64,000 nucleotides of DNA from Pseudomonas oryzagri (GCF_020831405.1 NZ_JAJHPU010000042.1:288540-352539); one strand, 5' to 3'. Numbered from the stretch's first letter, positions 34,774 to 45,359 are shown. Notes: generated by a model from the letters alone, not told the origin. Translations and numbers: made by a program.

Positions 34774-35295
34774 TCAGGTCGCCATGCCGCGAATAACTGC
34801 GACGGTGCAGTGATAAATCTTCGAAGAAGCACCCAGGCACCAGTTCACGTCGTTGTTGTTGAATGGACGGTAGGCCGGTTCCTCACTGTCGTTGCGAGTG
34901 CACGCGCACTGCGCACAGCTCTGCTTACCACAGCAGTCGTTGTAGGAAATGATGTAGTCCTTGCCATCGCCCGGGTTGCGGCAGGTGCCGATCCAGCTCA
35001 CCTGGGACGCCTCGGTTCCCGGCGGGCAGGAGTTGACCGAGCCACCACAGCAGCTGCACAGGAAGCCGTCGACGGAGCAGTAACGCCAGTAGTCGCAGCT
35101 GTTGGGATCACCCGGGTCGCCGGCTTTGGGCGCCTCGGCGGCCAAGGCCTTCGAGGTTCGATCGATAGGCAACAGCACCGGGAGAGCCGCCCCCACCACC
35201 ATCACCGAGCCGAGTCGACCGAGGAAATGACGCCGAGAAGTGGTATCGGCAACGTGACGGGTGGAGCGTTCGAACAGGCGGTCTAGCAGTTTCAT
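34774..35295 (-). CDS. aauA: Aromatic amine dehydrogenase light chain (TTQ subunit)
   Basis: This 173-aa precursor has a twin-arginine signal (Arg21-Arg22, RRHFLGRLG) and a cysteine-rich mature part (SCDYWRYCSVDGFLCSCCGG). Trp101 (VSWIGTC) and Trp152 (NDVNWCLG) align with the two tryptophans cross-linked to tryptophan tryptophylquinone. Twelve or more cysteines match the six disulfides of the family. The sequence is closer to aromatic amine dehydrogenase of Alcaligenes than to methylamine dehydrogenase, as I recall them. It oxidises primary arylamines to aldehydes and ammonia in the periplasm. Confidence 0.93.
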   Translation of the reverse strand: MKLLDRLFERSTRHVADTTSRRHFLGRLGSVMVVGAALPVLLPIDRTSKALAAEAPKAGDPGDPNSCDYWRYCSVDGFLCSCCGGSVNSCPPGTEASQVSWIGTCRNPGDGKDYIISYNDCCGKQSCAQCACTRNDSEEPAYRPFNNNDVNWCLGASSKIYHCTVAVIRGMAT

Positions 35296-35310
35296 GGAAG
35301 GCTCCTTTCC

Positions 35311-35916
35311 TCAATGGTGCGAGTGCGCGTGATCGTGCTGGTTCAGGTACTGCTGCAGGGTGGCGCTGCCCAGGTGCTCGGTCTCGAACAGGCTGTCCAG
35401 GTGTTCGCGCGAGTTCACCAGCCCCTTGGCGCGCAATACCCCGGCTTTGTCGATCAGCGCTGCGTAGGGCAACTTGCCGATCTGGTAGGTCATGCCCACT
35501 TCCGGCCCCACCACATAGGTCGCACTCTCCAGCTCGTACTCGGCAATCAGGGCTTGTTGAGCCTCCATGTCACCGTCACTCACGTAGACCACCTCGATGC
35601 GGTCGCTCTGCTGTTTGGCGATGGACTTGATCGCCGGCAGCAGGGATTTGCAGATCGGGCAGGTTGGCGAAAGGAAGAACAACAGCTGGGATTTTTCACC
35701 CGGGTAACCGAAGTTGACCGGACGCCCCTTGCGGTCGGCAGCGGTCACCTTGGGGGCCGGGTCATTGACAGCCACGCCCTTGTCCACCATGAGGGCACCG
35801 GCCGGAGCGAGACGCCCATGCAGCACGCCGATCTGGCGCACCAGGCCCATGACAACGAAAGCCAGGGCGACCAGCAGGCCCCAGAGCAGCACATTGGAAA
35901 CAATCAACGCTTCCAT
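35311..35916 (-). CDS. aauD: MauD/AauD thioredoxin-like disulfide protein
   Basis: This 201-aa protein has one N-terminal membrane helix (about 5-25) and a thioredoxin-like domain with CPIC in FLSPTCPICKSLLPA. It is needed for correct disulfides in the light chain. The C terminus is His-rich (HDHAHSHH), which may bind metal. It lies 3 bases after aauE and 15 before aauA. Confidence 0.92.
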   Translation of the reverse strand: MEALIVSNVLLWGLLVALAFVVMGLVRQIGVLHGRLAPAGALMVDKGVAVNDPAPKVTAADRKGRPVNFGYPGEKSQLLFFLSPTCPICKSLLPAIKSIAKQQSDRIEVVYVSDGDMEAQQALIAEYELESATYVVGPEVGMTYQIGKLPYAALIDKAGVLRAKGLVNSREHLDSLFETEHLGSATLQQYLNQHDHAHSHH

Positions 35917-35919
35917 AAT

Positions 35920-36459
35920 TCACCTTCCAACGAGTTTGAGCAGACGCGGACCGTTGGCCATCAGGCCATCGGCGGCGGCGTAGAGGAAAAGAACCACGGC
36001 ACTGGCCGCGATCACCACGAAGAGATCGAAAACTCCCAGACCTCGATTGTCCGGCGCCAGACTGGCAACCAGGGCCAGCCCCACCAGGACGGCATTGCGT
36101 GCCAGCAACACGGCGCGAATCGGCTGGGCCTGATCCGGTCCTGCGCAGCCACAGTCCAGATCGTGGCGCCCCCGCCACAGGTTGATCGCAATGGCGCCGG
36201 CATAGAGCGCCAGCAATAGGGCCGCGGCGATACCGCCGACATGGCGACTGACCGGCACCAGCAGGGTGAAAGCCACCGCCATCTCCAGCCAGGGCAGCAG
36301 CCGCGACACAGGGCGAACCAGAGCCCCTGGCAGCAACCGATAGTCTTCGACCTGATTGGCGAAGCGGATCGGCGAGCGCAACTTGTGAGTCGCCGCGCTG
36401 CCCAATATCACCGCCAGCGCAAGGGCAGCGGCGACCACGTAGATTGGATCGGGTTGCAT
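35920..36459 (-). CDS. aauE: MauE/AauE membrane protein for amine dehydrogenase maturation
   Basis: This 179-aa protein has four to five predicted membrane helices and the characteristic HDLDCGCAGPDQ segment. MauE-type proteins, with MauD, are required for light-chain maturation. It is 12 bases after aauB and 3 before aauD. Confidence 0.92.
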   Translation of the reverse strand: MQPDPIYVVAAALALAVILGSAATHKLRSPIRFANQVEDYRLLPGALVRPVSRLLPWLEMAVAFTLLVPVSRHVGGIAAALLLALYAGAIAINLWRGRHDLDCGCAGPDQAQPIRAVLLARNAVLVGLALVASLAPDNRGLGVFDLFVVIAASAVVLFLYAAADGLMANGPRLLKLVGR

Positions 36460-36471
36460 CAGAGCACCTCG

Positions 36472-37623
36472 TCAGTGGCTGAGTACCTGGGTCGGCGTCT
36501 TGGTAATCTTGTCCATCGTTCCAGTGTGCTTGCCGCTGACCAGATCGAAGATTTCCAGGCCACCATTGATATTGCTACCGAACAACAGAGGCTTGTCATC
36601 GGTGGTGGCACGCAGATTCCAAACGGGGTTCGGAGCGTCCAGGGTGCCGATACGCTTTTGGGTTTTCAGGTCATAAACCCAGATAAAGGGAGTCGGATCC
36701 TCCCACTTCATGGCCTCGTGAGTGTCATGCATCAATACATAGAGGCGATTCAGTTTCGGCGCGACAGCCATGAGTTGCCAGCCGCCCGGCGCCCAACCCG
36801 CCTTCTTGTCGGCCTCTTCCTGCACCAACTCCCAGGCCGGCAGGACCTTCGGTTCCTTTGCGGAAAAATCAATGCCGCGGACCGTACCGGTGGTAGTGGT
36901 GAAGTAGTACGTGTCACCGATATTTACCGCACGCTCGACCAGTTTCTCGGCATCGGGGTCGAAGAACTTCGTCTGATTGCGCGAAACTTCCTTGCCCGCA
37001 TCGTCGAGCGTGATGAGCTGGATGTTGCCATTCCCACACAGCGACGCGATACGACGCTCTCCTACCGGATAACTGAGAACGCAACCGGGAATCGCCAACT
37101 CGCCGACAACCGACTTGCTTTCGGCGTTGACCACAGTGATCGAGGTCGACGGAGTAAAGTTGTATATATAGACAAATCGATCATCGGCGCTGGTGCCGAT
37201 GCTATAGCGCTGGGTCAGCGACATCGCACGCTTGGAAGGAATAGTCACTTCCCAGGCGGGCGACAGCGTGCTGGTGTCCCAGGCAGTCAGAACATCCGTG
37301 CGAACGCCATAGGTGCCACGCGAATAGAACAGGTCGGCGGTATAAAGCGATTTTCCGTCACGACTCAAGGTGGAAGGCGCCGTGAAGCCGGTGCTGACCA
37401 TCCCGAGCATACGTTTCTGCTCAGGGTCCACCACGACTACCCGCCCGGTAATCATGTTCTCGAACTCTACATCGACTATATAGGCGCGATGAGGCTCAGG
37501 AGGGAAAGGAAGGGTCGTCTTGCCGATGGTTTCCGCGGGTAAATCCGCGTACGCATGACCAACTCCCATCAACGCCACGCCAAGGAGGGTAGAGACCCGC
37601 GCAAATTTTCTGACTATCCGCAT
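36472..37623 (-). CDS. aauB: Aromatic amine dehydrogenase heavy chain
   Basis: This 383-aa protein starts MRIVRKFARV behind AGGAATAAAA and has a Sec signal peptide (about 1-26). The rest is a seven-bladed beta-propeller with repeated blade segments such as SRDGKSLYTADLFYSRGTYG and WVYDLKTQKRIGTLD. GWAPGGWQLMAVAP is the conserved blade near the light-chain interface. It is the first gene of the aau set. The fine substrate preference cannot be read from sequence. Confidence 0.9.
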   Translation of the reverse strand: MRIVRKFARVSTLLGVALMGVGHAYADLPAETIGKTTLPFPPEPHRAYIVDVEFENMITGRVVVVDPEQKRMLGMVSTGFTAPSTLSRDGKSLYTADLFYSRGTYGVRTDVLTAWDTSTLSPAWEVTIPSKRAMSLTQRYSIGTSADDRFVYIYNFTPSTSITVVNAESKSVVGELAIPGCVLSYPVGERRIASLCGNGNIQLITLDDAGKEVSRNQTKFFDPDAEKLVERAVNIGDTYYFTTTTGTVRGIDFSAKEPKVLPAWELVQEEADKKAGWAPGGWQLMAVAPKLNRLYVLMHDTHEAMKWEDPTPFIWVYDLKTQKRIGTLDAPNPVWNLRATTDDKPLLFGSNINGGLEIFDLVSGKHTGTMDKITKTPTQVLSH

Positions 37624-38569
37624 TTTTATTCCTATTATCATCGATGGATGTCGAAGTGCAGTCTTCTTGGCCACCAATGTAGCGGTCATCACCGTGCCGG
37701 GCATTGCGGTTTCCTGCCAAACAGTTGCATCAGCCTGACAGGCATCCTGCGCCTCCGTGCCAGGGATGAGTTCCCGGGAAGTCATGCACTACCGAGCCTT
37801 CATCAACGGATGCGCGACGGCACGATCCCGCAGAATTCAGCCCGCACGGCGCTACCCTGCGGCGTATCGGGCATCACGTGCGGTACGAAAAGGATGAAGG
37901 GCGGGATGCTGGACGCCGGAGTGGCGTGGCGCGGTTTGCCAGGGCGGCGGGAGCGCAGGATCGGTGGTGGATCAGCGCTTGGGTGGCTCGCGGGGCGACC
38001 GAACGCTGGGTCAGGCGCTTGGGCGCTTAGTCCTTCGAGCCCTGGCGCACGCCGCGGTCATCGCCACGCTCGGGTCGGCATAGGCTCGCTGCACGATGAT
38101 GGACATCGGCATCCCGTGGTGACCGTGAGGCACCTACGCCGTGGACAGTGAAGGGGGTTCGCTGCGGGGGTGCGGCCCGATCCGCGCTTGCGTTCAGGGC
38201 CGCCAGCCTGCGAAAGCGGTGTAGGCAGCCCGCCGCACGCCGAAGGAGCGGAAATACGAGGGGGAGCCAGTGGCTCCCCCGTTCGGTAAATGAGGACGAC
38301 GACCTCCAGCTAATGGCTAGCGCCGCTTCCTTACACCTTGCCGGAGGATGTGGGTACTCGCCCACCAGCCCCGCCTGGCTGTGCTCCCTGCGCCTCGCTT
38401 TTCTCGTCCCTGCTGGCGCGGCCTCGACAGTCCTAGGAATGCAGGCCTTTCCACCCCAGCAATGCCGCTCGGAAACCTGCTCATCGCAAAGCGCGTTGCC
38501 GGGCGGTCACGCGAGTGGAAATCACCTGCCGCTGCGCTGGCAACAATGCGCAACGAGCAGCAGCAGCGG
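37624..38569. other. Intergenic region between aauB and the MarR gene
   Basis: No gene is recognised in these 946 bases. The aauB promoter should lie just upstream of 37623; no TCACGTGA site with a -35 box is seen there. A tight palindrome occurs at 38260-38280. Confidence 0.5.
38260..38280. terminator. Perfect palindrome, candidate terminator
   Basis: GGGGGAGCCA (38260-38269) and TGGCTCCCCC (38271-38280) are perfect complements around one base. It lies about 290 bases past the MarR stop, in that gene's direction. Confidence 0.4.
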
Positions 38570-39049
38570 TCAGTCGGAAAGCGTCTTGAGGTTACCGTAC
38601 AACCTCTCCAGCAGCATGTTGGTGCGCTGGACTTCAGCCGAGGTCAGCCCCTTGAAACTGCGACGGAATAGATTGCTGAGGGAACCGCGAATCTGCTCGA
38701 GGCTTTCCAAACCCTTATCGGTCAAGGAGACCAGGGTAACTCGACCATCCTCGCTGGAGGTCACCAGATTCACCAATCCGTCATCGCGCATGCGGTAGAC
38801 GATCTTGGTGGTAGTCGGCAGCTTGGCCACGGCCTGAGAGGCAAGCTCGGAAATGCTGAGTTCGGAATGCTCCTTCAGGATCATGATAATGCGCCAGCGC
38901 GGCACATCCATGTCCACACGCTTGAGCAGTCGCTCCATCTCCTGGCTATACAGCGCATTGATCTGGGCAACCCAATAGAAAGGAAACTCGCGGCGTTTGA
39001 AATTCTCGCTCAGCGGGTCGTACATATCGAACTTGCGTTTAGTGGTCAT
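38570..39049 (-). CDS. iacR: MarR-family regulator, IacR candidate
   Basis: This 159-aa protein has the MarR winged helix: helices around FPFYWVAQINALYSQEMERLL, then ELSISELASQAVAKLPTTTKIVYRM (recognition helix) and the wing SSEDGRVTLVSLT. IAA clusters are controlled by the MarR repressor IacR, which releases DNA on binding IAA. This is the only MarR gene in the window and lies next to an MFS gene. It is separated from the iac operon by the meta and aau blocks. The role is inferred from family and context. Confidence 0.68.
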   Translation of the reverse strand: MTTKRKFDMYDPLSENFKRREFPFYWVAQINALYSQEMERLLKRVDMDVPRWRIIMILKEHSELSISELASQAVAKLPTTTKIVYRMRDDGLVNLVTSSEDGRVTLVSLTDKGLESLEQIRGSLSNLFRRSFKGLTSAEVQRTNMLLERLYGNLKTLSD

Positions 39050-39848
39050 CGAACTACCAGCCTCCAGCGGTGCCCAACCATTCGGGTCGACTAAGGGGCA
39101 TATGGATTTTTGAAATCATTCTTGTAAGTGTCCGCGCCATTTCCGGATCCGGGTCCGGCACGAAAAAACCGAGACGGAATGGCAAGGCTTGAGGTGCGAT
39201 CAAAAAGCGTGCGCTCTCGGGGGACGGGAACATTTCCGCTGCGGCTTTCACGTTTTCCCCCAAGGTCAGGAGTCTTTTCTTATCGGAGCCAGTGTACCGC
39301 AACCGGTCATCCTCATGTTTGACGAATCGCTGCGCGAGGTTCGGGGGAATGACCAATAAGCCGGAGGAGATACCTCCGCCCACGGTGTCTGGAGGTCGAG
39401 CGTATCGAGACGCCGCAAGCGAACGACGAGGTCATCCCAGCGAGCTCCCGCGAGCTGAGCCGGCTGCTGGATGATTGCACCTGCGGGGCGCTCGTCCCCC
39501 TTCAAATGGCCTGCGCCGGGATTATCCCTGGCGCGATTTCCATGCCCGCCCCTCCCCGGCGACTGCACAGCGCTAAAGCAGACGGCGGCGTGTCGAAGCC
39601 CTCCTCGAACTGCCCGCGGCACGGCCGCGGTGAAGCGTGCCGCGAGCCGGCGGCCGAGGGGATTGTGGCGCAGCAACTGCGCCTATCTGCTCCCGCAATT
39701 CGAGTCCCCCGGCACGGGTTGGAGAGGGTCACAGGCACCCCGCCGGCTCGCCGATCGGTTGCATCTGAGCCTAGCGTTCCCACGGGCGATGGCCCGGGGT
39801 TGGCGCTTGCGCGCGCTTCGGGCAGACGACGGACGCCCCAATATTTAG
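39050..39848. other. Intergenic region, no gene recognised
   Basis: About 800 bases lie upstream of the MarR gene. Open frames are present on both strands but none is convincing. Confidence 0.45.
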
Positions 39849-39876
39849 TTGACATTTCACGTGATTGGTAAGATTT
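39849..39876 (+). promoter_or_regulatory. Plus-strand promoter with TCACGTGA operator (site D)
   Basis: TTGACA (39849-39854) is followed two bases later by TCACGTGA (39857-39864). A -10 candidate AGATTT lies at 39871-39876 with 16-base spacing; it is weaker than at sites A to C. The next plus-strand gene is the MFS transporter at 40579. Confidence 0.6.
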
Positions 39877-39928
39877 TACGACCCGACAGCAATAGGCGGC
39901 AGTGACTGCAACAGGCCGGTTGGGCCAT

Positions 39929-40282
39929 GACGGGAGGAGCACCGCCCGCGATCGCATACCCCGTGAGGAACAGCCGTTGCCGGCGCTCGAGACCGCCATC
40001 CAGGTCGAAGGCTCCCCGGAGGCAGAACCAATCCCGGACCTGCCAGGCCATTGCCGGTAGGCACTCGGCGCTGCGGACTCTGGCGGCGGCTCGGTAGCAG
40101 TCGAGGAGTACGCCGTTGAGGACGCCAAGGGCTACATCGGCGCGCCGGGCAATCATCGTTCGCTTTGGGCCGATACCCGTCAGGCAATACCGAACGCCCC
40201 GCCGATGATCAGGGCCCACACCCTGGCCGAGCAAAGACGTTCCTTCGTGCTGCTGCTGGTGTGGAGCCTCGCGCAATCGTAG
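39929..40282 (+). pseudogene. Possible decayed reading frame between site D and the MFS gene
   Basis: Translation in one plus frame is open except for a TAG at 40058. It gives protein-like text with local codon preference, including EEQPLPALETAIQVEGSPE before the stop and EDAKGYIGAPGNHRSLWAD after it. No family is recognised. It may be a gene that once followed promoter D. The remaining bases to 40578 show no gene. Confidence 0.25.
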
Positions 40283-40578
40283 CGCTTTGCTCGATGGCGA
40301 CGACTTGCAGGCGGATGTGGAAATCAGCGATGCAAGCGCCGAGAGGAAAACGCACGGCGACGGTCGCTCTTGATTCGCGCGCCGCGCCCTGCCGGCGGGA
40401 TGACGACCTGCGGTATCGACGGCCGCAACGGGCTAGCCGCACTCGGTCAACGCCCTACTCAGGCCTCGGCCGCCCAATGGCTGCTTGCGGCCGGCTGTCG
40501 AATGGAGGGAGTTCGCCCCTCTCCTCAGGCAGGCCTGACGGCCTGTCGTACCGATAAAAACAAGATGAGGGTTTCACC

Positions 40579-42048
40579 ATGACAATTGTCCACCAACCCC
40601 CGCGGCCGACCACACTTCCGAGCGCCGCTGCCGGCGCCGCGGGAAATACGGCGCTGGAGACTGCCCTGCCGAGCGAGCCGAAGGCTGCCATCGACATCGA
40701 GAAAGCCCCTCAAGCCAGCCCTGCGGATGCGCCTCGGAAAAGCTTCACCTACGAGTGGTACGTGGTCTCCATCTGCATGGTGGCCTACATATTCTCCTTC
40801 GTTGACCGCCAGATCCTGGCGCTGATGATCGAGCCGATCAAACGCGATCTCGGCCTGTCCGACATCCAGTTCAGCCTGTTGCACGGGCTGGCGTTCTCGT
40901 TGTTCTACGCCTTCATGGGCATGCCGATCGCCATGCTCGCCGACAAGTTCTCGAGACCCAAGATCATCGCCATCGGTGTGGGTTTCTGGAGTCTCGCCAC
41001 CGCGCTGTGCGGGACCAGCAAGAACTTCCTGCAGATGTTCCTGGCCCGCATGGGGGTTGGCGTCGGCGAAGCGGCGCTGTCGCCGGCCACCTACTCCATG
41101 CTCAGCGACATGTTTCCCAAGGAAAAACTGGGACGCGCGGTGGCCATCTACTCCATCGGTTCCTTCATCGGTGGCGGGGTGGCATTCCTGATCGGCGGCT
41201 ACGTCATCGATCTGCTGAAGAACGTGGGCACCGTGGCGGTGCCGGTACTGGGTCAGATGCGCGCCTGGCAGGTGACCTTCTTTATTGTTGGCCTGCCTGG
41301 CCTGGCGGTGGCCCTGCTGATCTTCCTGACCGTTCGCGATCCGCAGCGCAAGGGCCTCAAGCTGGATGCCGGTGGCCGGGCGCGCAAGGCATCGCTGGAA
41401 AGCACCCTCAAGTTTCTCGCCCAGCATCCGGAGACGTTCTTCTGCCACTACCTGGGCTTCTCGGCCTACGCGATGGCCCTGTACTGCATGCTCAGCTGGG
41501 CACCCGCCTTCTACATGCGCAAGTTCGGCATGACGCCGAGCGAAGCCGGCTACACGCTGGGCATCATCGTCCTGCTGGCCAATACCAGCGGCGTACTGTT
41601 CAGCGGTTGGCTGATCGACAAGCTGTCGAAGATGGGGCGTGCCGACGCGCCGCTGCGCGCCGGCGTCATCGGTGCCGCCGGCTTGCTCCTGCCCGGGATC
41701 CTGTTCAGCCAGGTCGACGAACTCTGGCTGTCCCTGACCTTGCTGGCACCGGCGATGTTCTTCGTGTCCTTCCCCTTGTCGACCTCGACCGCGGCGATGC
41801 AGATCCTGCCGCCGAACCAGATGCGTGCCCAGGTATCGGCCGTATTTCTGCTGGTCTCCAACCTGATCGCCGTGGGCTTCGGCACCACCCTGGTGGCGAT
41901 GCTGACCGATACCGTGTTCAAGTCGCCCCTCATGGTCGGCTCGTCGATGTCGATCGTGAATGGCGCGAGCACCCTGGCGACCCTGATCCTGCTCGGCCTG
42001 GGTTGCCGCTACTATCGCGAAAGCCTCACGCGCGAAGGGATCGACTGA
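40579..42048 (+). CDS. MFS transporter, candidate uptake system for the aromatic acid
   Basis: This 489-aa protein has a long soluble N-terminal region (about 1-55) and twelve predicted helices. MFS signature features include MLADKFSRPKIIAIGVGFWS between helices 2 and 3 and LARMGVGVGEAALSPATYS in helix 4. The FVDRQILALMIEPIKRDLGL opening is typical of aromatic-acid and spinster-like carriers. It follows GATGAGGG. Location beside the MarR gene and downstream of site D suggests it imports IAA or a related aryl acid, as iacT-type genes do elsewhere. The substrate is not proved. Confidence 0.72.
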   Translation: MTIVHQPPRPTTLPSAAAGAAGNTALETALPSEPKAAIDIEKAPQASPADAPRKSFTYEWYVVSICMVAYIFSFVDRQILALMIEPIKRDLGLSDIQFSLLHGLAFSLFYAFMGMPIAMLADKFSRPKIIAIGVGFWSLATALCGTSKNFLQMFLARMGVGVGEAALSPATYSMLSDMFPKEKLGRAVAIYSIGSFIGGGVAFLIGGYVIDLLKNVGTVAVPVLGQMRAWQVTFFIVGLPGLAVALLIFLTVRDPQRKGLKLDAGGRARKASLESTLKFLAQHPETFFCHYLGFSAYAMALYCMLSWAPAFYMRKFGMTPSEAGYTLGIIVLLANTSGVLFSGWLIDKLSKMGRADAPLRAGVIGAAGLLLPGILFSQVDELWLSLTLLAPAMFFVSFPLSTSTAAMQILPPNQMRAQVSAVFLLVSNLIAVGFGTTLVAMLTDTVFKSPLMVGSSMSIVNGASTLATLILLGLGCRYYRESLTREGID

Positions 42049-42369
42049 GTTTTCCCCCTCCCGCTGCGGGTCAGGGCAGGCTCACGCCTGTCCTGTCCCA
42101 CATGGCGAACGTCGCCCTGCGCAGCGCCCGCTGTTCGACTTCCTCCGCCGTCACCTACCTCTCTCCCGGCCGCGCAGCGGTTTGCCAATTCCGCGGGCCG
42201 ACTGCGCGTCCTGCCCGCGCTGTTCCGCAGCGTGAAGCAGCGAGTCCCGGGCTGCCTCGCATCCGGCAGCCGTCCGCGACACTGACGGGCGGCACCGGCC
42301 GCCGGGAATTCCGCGCCGCTATACGACTCCAACTCTATAGGCCGTTTTGGCCATCAGAGGGTCACCGCC
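42049..42369. other. Intergenic region, no gene recognised
   Basis: These 321 bases separate the MFS gene from the DUF2388 gene. No clear terminator or promoter is seen; AGAGGGTCACCGCC before 42370 is a plausible ribosome site. Confidence 0.45.
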
Positions 42370-42690
42370 ATGCGCTGCAGACTGCTCGTTGCTTCGCTTG
42401 CGTTATGCCTGCCCATTGCCTCGGCACTGGCCGGCAAGATCGATGCGGAAGACGCCGCCACCTCGGCAGGGATTTCCGCTTCGCTGTATTCCACCTTCAA
42501 GGACGACAAGATCGTCGTCGCCGCCAAGGACGATGCCAGCAGCTTCATCGCCAGCGGCGGCACCATCCGCGGCGCCTACCTGGAAGCCGCGCTGCAGCAG
42601 ATCCGCAGCGAGCATCCCGGCCTGCAGGCGAGCGACCGGGAACTGGCCGCCGCCATTCTCGCCCAGCCGGACGACCCCACCGCTCGCTGA
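42370..42690 (+). CDS. DUF2388-family small secreted protein
   Basis: This 106-aa protein has a signal peptide (about 1-21, ending SALAG) and the DUF2388 pattern STFKDDKIVVAAKDDASSF followed by GGTIRGAYLEAALQ. The family is almost confined to Pseudomonas and often occurs in tandem copies. Its function is unknown. The next gene starts 58 bases downstream. Confidence 0.82.
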   Translation: MRCRLLVASLALCLPIASALAGKIDAEDAATSAGISASLYSTFKDDKIVVAAKDDASSFIASGGTIRGAYLEAALQQIRSEHPGLQASDRELAAAILAQPDDPTAR

Positions 42691-42748
42691 GCCTCGCAAC
42701 CACCGCCACCCATACCAGGGATGGCCGGGTGGCGCTGGCCGATAAGCC

Positions 42749-43402
42749 ATGCCCGCCTCGTTCGCACTCATACCTCATGCCCTGGTACGCCCATGCGCCG
42801 CGGCGCTGGGCGCCCTGCTGCTGGCCAGCGCTCCGATCCCGGTGCCGGCGCAGGGCCTCGCCGCCATCAGCGCAAGCCGTGCGGCCGCCGGATGTGATGC
42901 CAGAAGTTCTGTCGCGATGGCCCCTCCCGCCGCTTCGCCCACCCAGGCGTGCGCGTCGCTGCTCGCCACTGCGCGCTTGATCGTCCCGGTCGCCGGGGTC
43001 GCGCGCGCCAGCCTGCGCGACTCCTTCGACGAGGGCCGCGGCGGGCACCGCCACGAAGCGATCGATATCGCGGCGCCGCTGCGCACGCCGGTCATCGCCG
43101 CCGGCCCCGGCCGCGTCGCCAAGCTGTTCGAAAGCGTGCCGGGCGGGCTCACCGTCTACCAGTTCGACCCCGAGGAGCGCTTCGCCTACTACTACGCGCA
43201 CCTCGACGCCTATGCGCCCGGATTGCACGAGGGCATGCAGCTGCAGCGCGGCGATCTGCTCGGCTATGTCGGCGTGACCGGCAACGCGCCGCCCGGTGCG
43301 CCTCACCTGCACTTCGCCATCTTTCGCCTGGGACCGGAGAAGCGCTGGTGGCAGGGAGAGGCGGTCAATCCGTACCCCTTCCTCGGAAACGCCAGCCCCT
43401 GA
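42749..43402 (+). CDS. M23-family metallopeptidase/LytM-like protein
   Basis: This 217-aa protein has an N-terminal signal or anchor region (about 1-35) and a C-terminal M23 domain. Zinc ligands are visible in RHEAIDIAAPL (HxxxD) and HLHFAIF (HxH). The catalytic set appears complete, so peptidoglycan hydrolysis is likely. A ribosome site is not obvious. Confidence 0.8.
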   Translation: MPASFALIPHALVRPCAAALGALLLASAPIPVPAQGLAAISASRAAAGCDARSSVAMAPPAASPTQACASLLATARLIVPVAGVARASLRDSFDEGRGGHRHEAIDIAAPLRTPVIAAGPGRVAKLFESVPGGLTVYQFDPEERFAYYYAHLDAYAPGLHEGMQLQRGDLLGYVGVTGNAPPGAPHLHFAIFRLGPEKRWWQGEAVNPYPFLGNASP

Positions 43403-43487
43403 GCCCCGCGCGGACCTGAACGAGCTTGAGCGCCACCTGCGGTCCCGGCGATCAAACGCGATCGGTCGCCGGGAAAGGCCCCCGACG

Positions 43488-45179
<1,692 letters not shown>

Positions 45180-45284
45180 GTCTTCTCTCCCGACCGGCTC
45201 GCGAACGGGCAAGGCTCGGTGTGGCAGCCCCCTGCCCGGCTCTTGGCCGGTTTTATCGTGATGGCCCCGTCTGGAAACGGGACA

Positions 45285-45315
45285 GGCGGCCGGTAACTTA
45301 CGCTACCCGGCCGCC
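45285..45315. repeat. Hairpin downstream of the SDR gene, copy 1
   Basis: GGCGGCCGG (45285-45293) pairs with CCGGCCGCC (45307-45315) around a 13-base loop containing TAACTTACG. A closely similar hairpin lies at 46271-46300, on the other side of the SDR gene. Confidence 0.65.
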
Positions 45316-45359
45316 CGGATGCCACTGGCGCTTGGTCAGACCACACCGCCCAACGCAGC

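Noticed and set aside
37720..37765. TGGCACGGAGGCGC upstream of aauB as a sigma-54 promoter
   Set aside because: The -12 element TTGC is absent and the spacing is off by one.
37874..37881. TCACGTGC as a fifth copy of the shared operator
   Set aside because: The last base differs, there is no TTGACA at the right distance, and no gene starts nearby.
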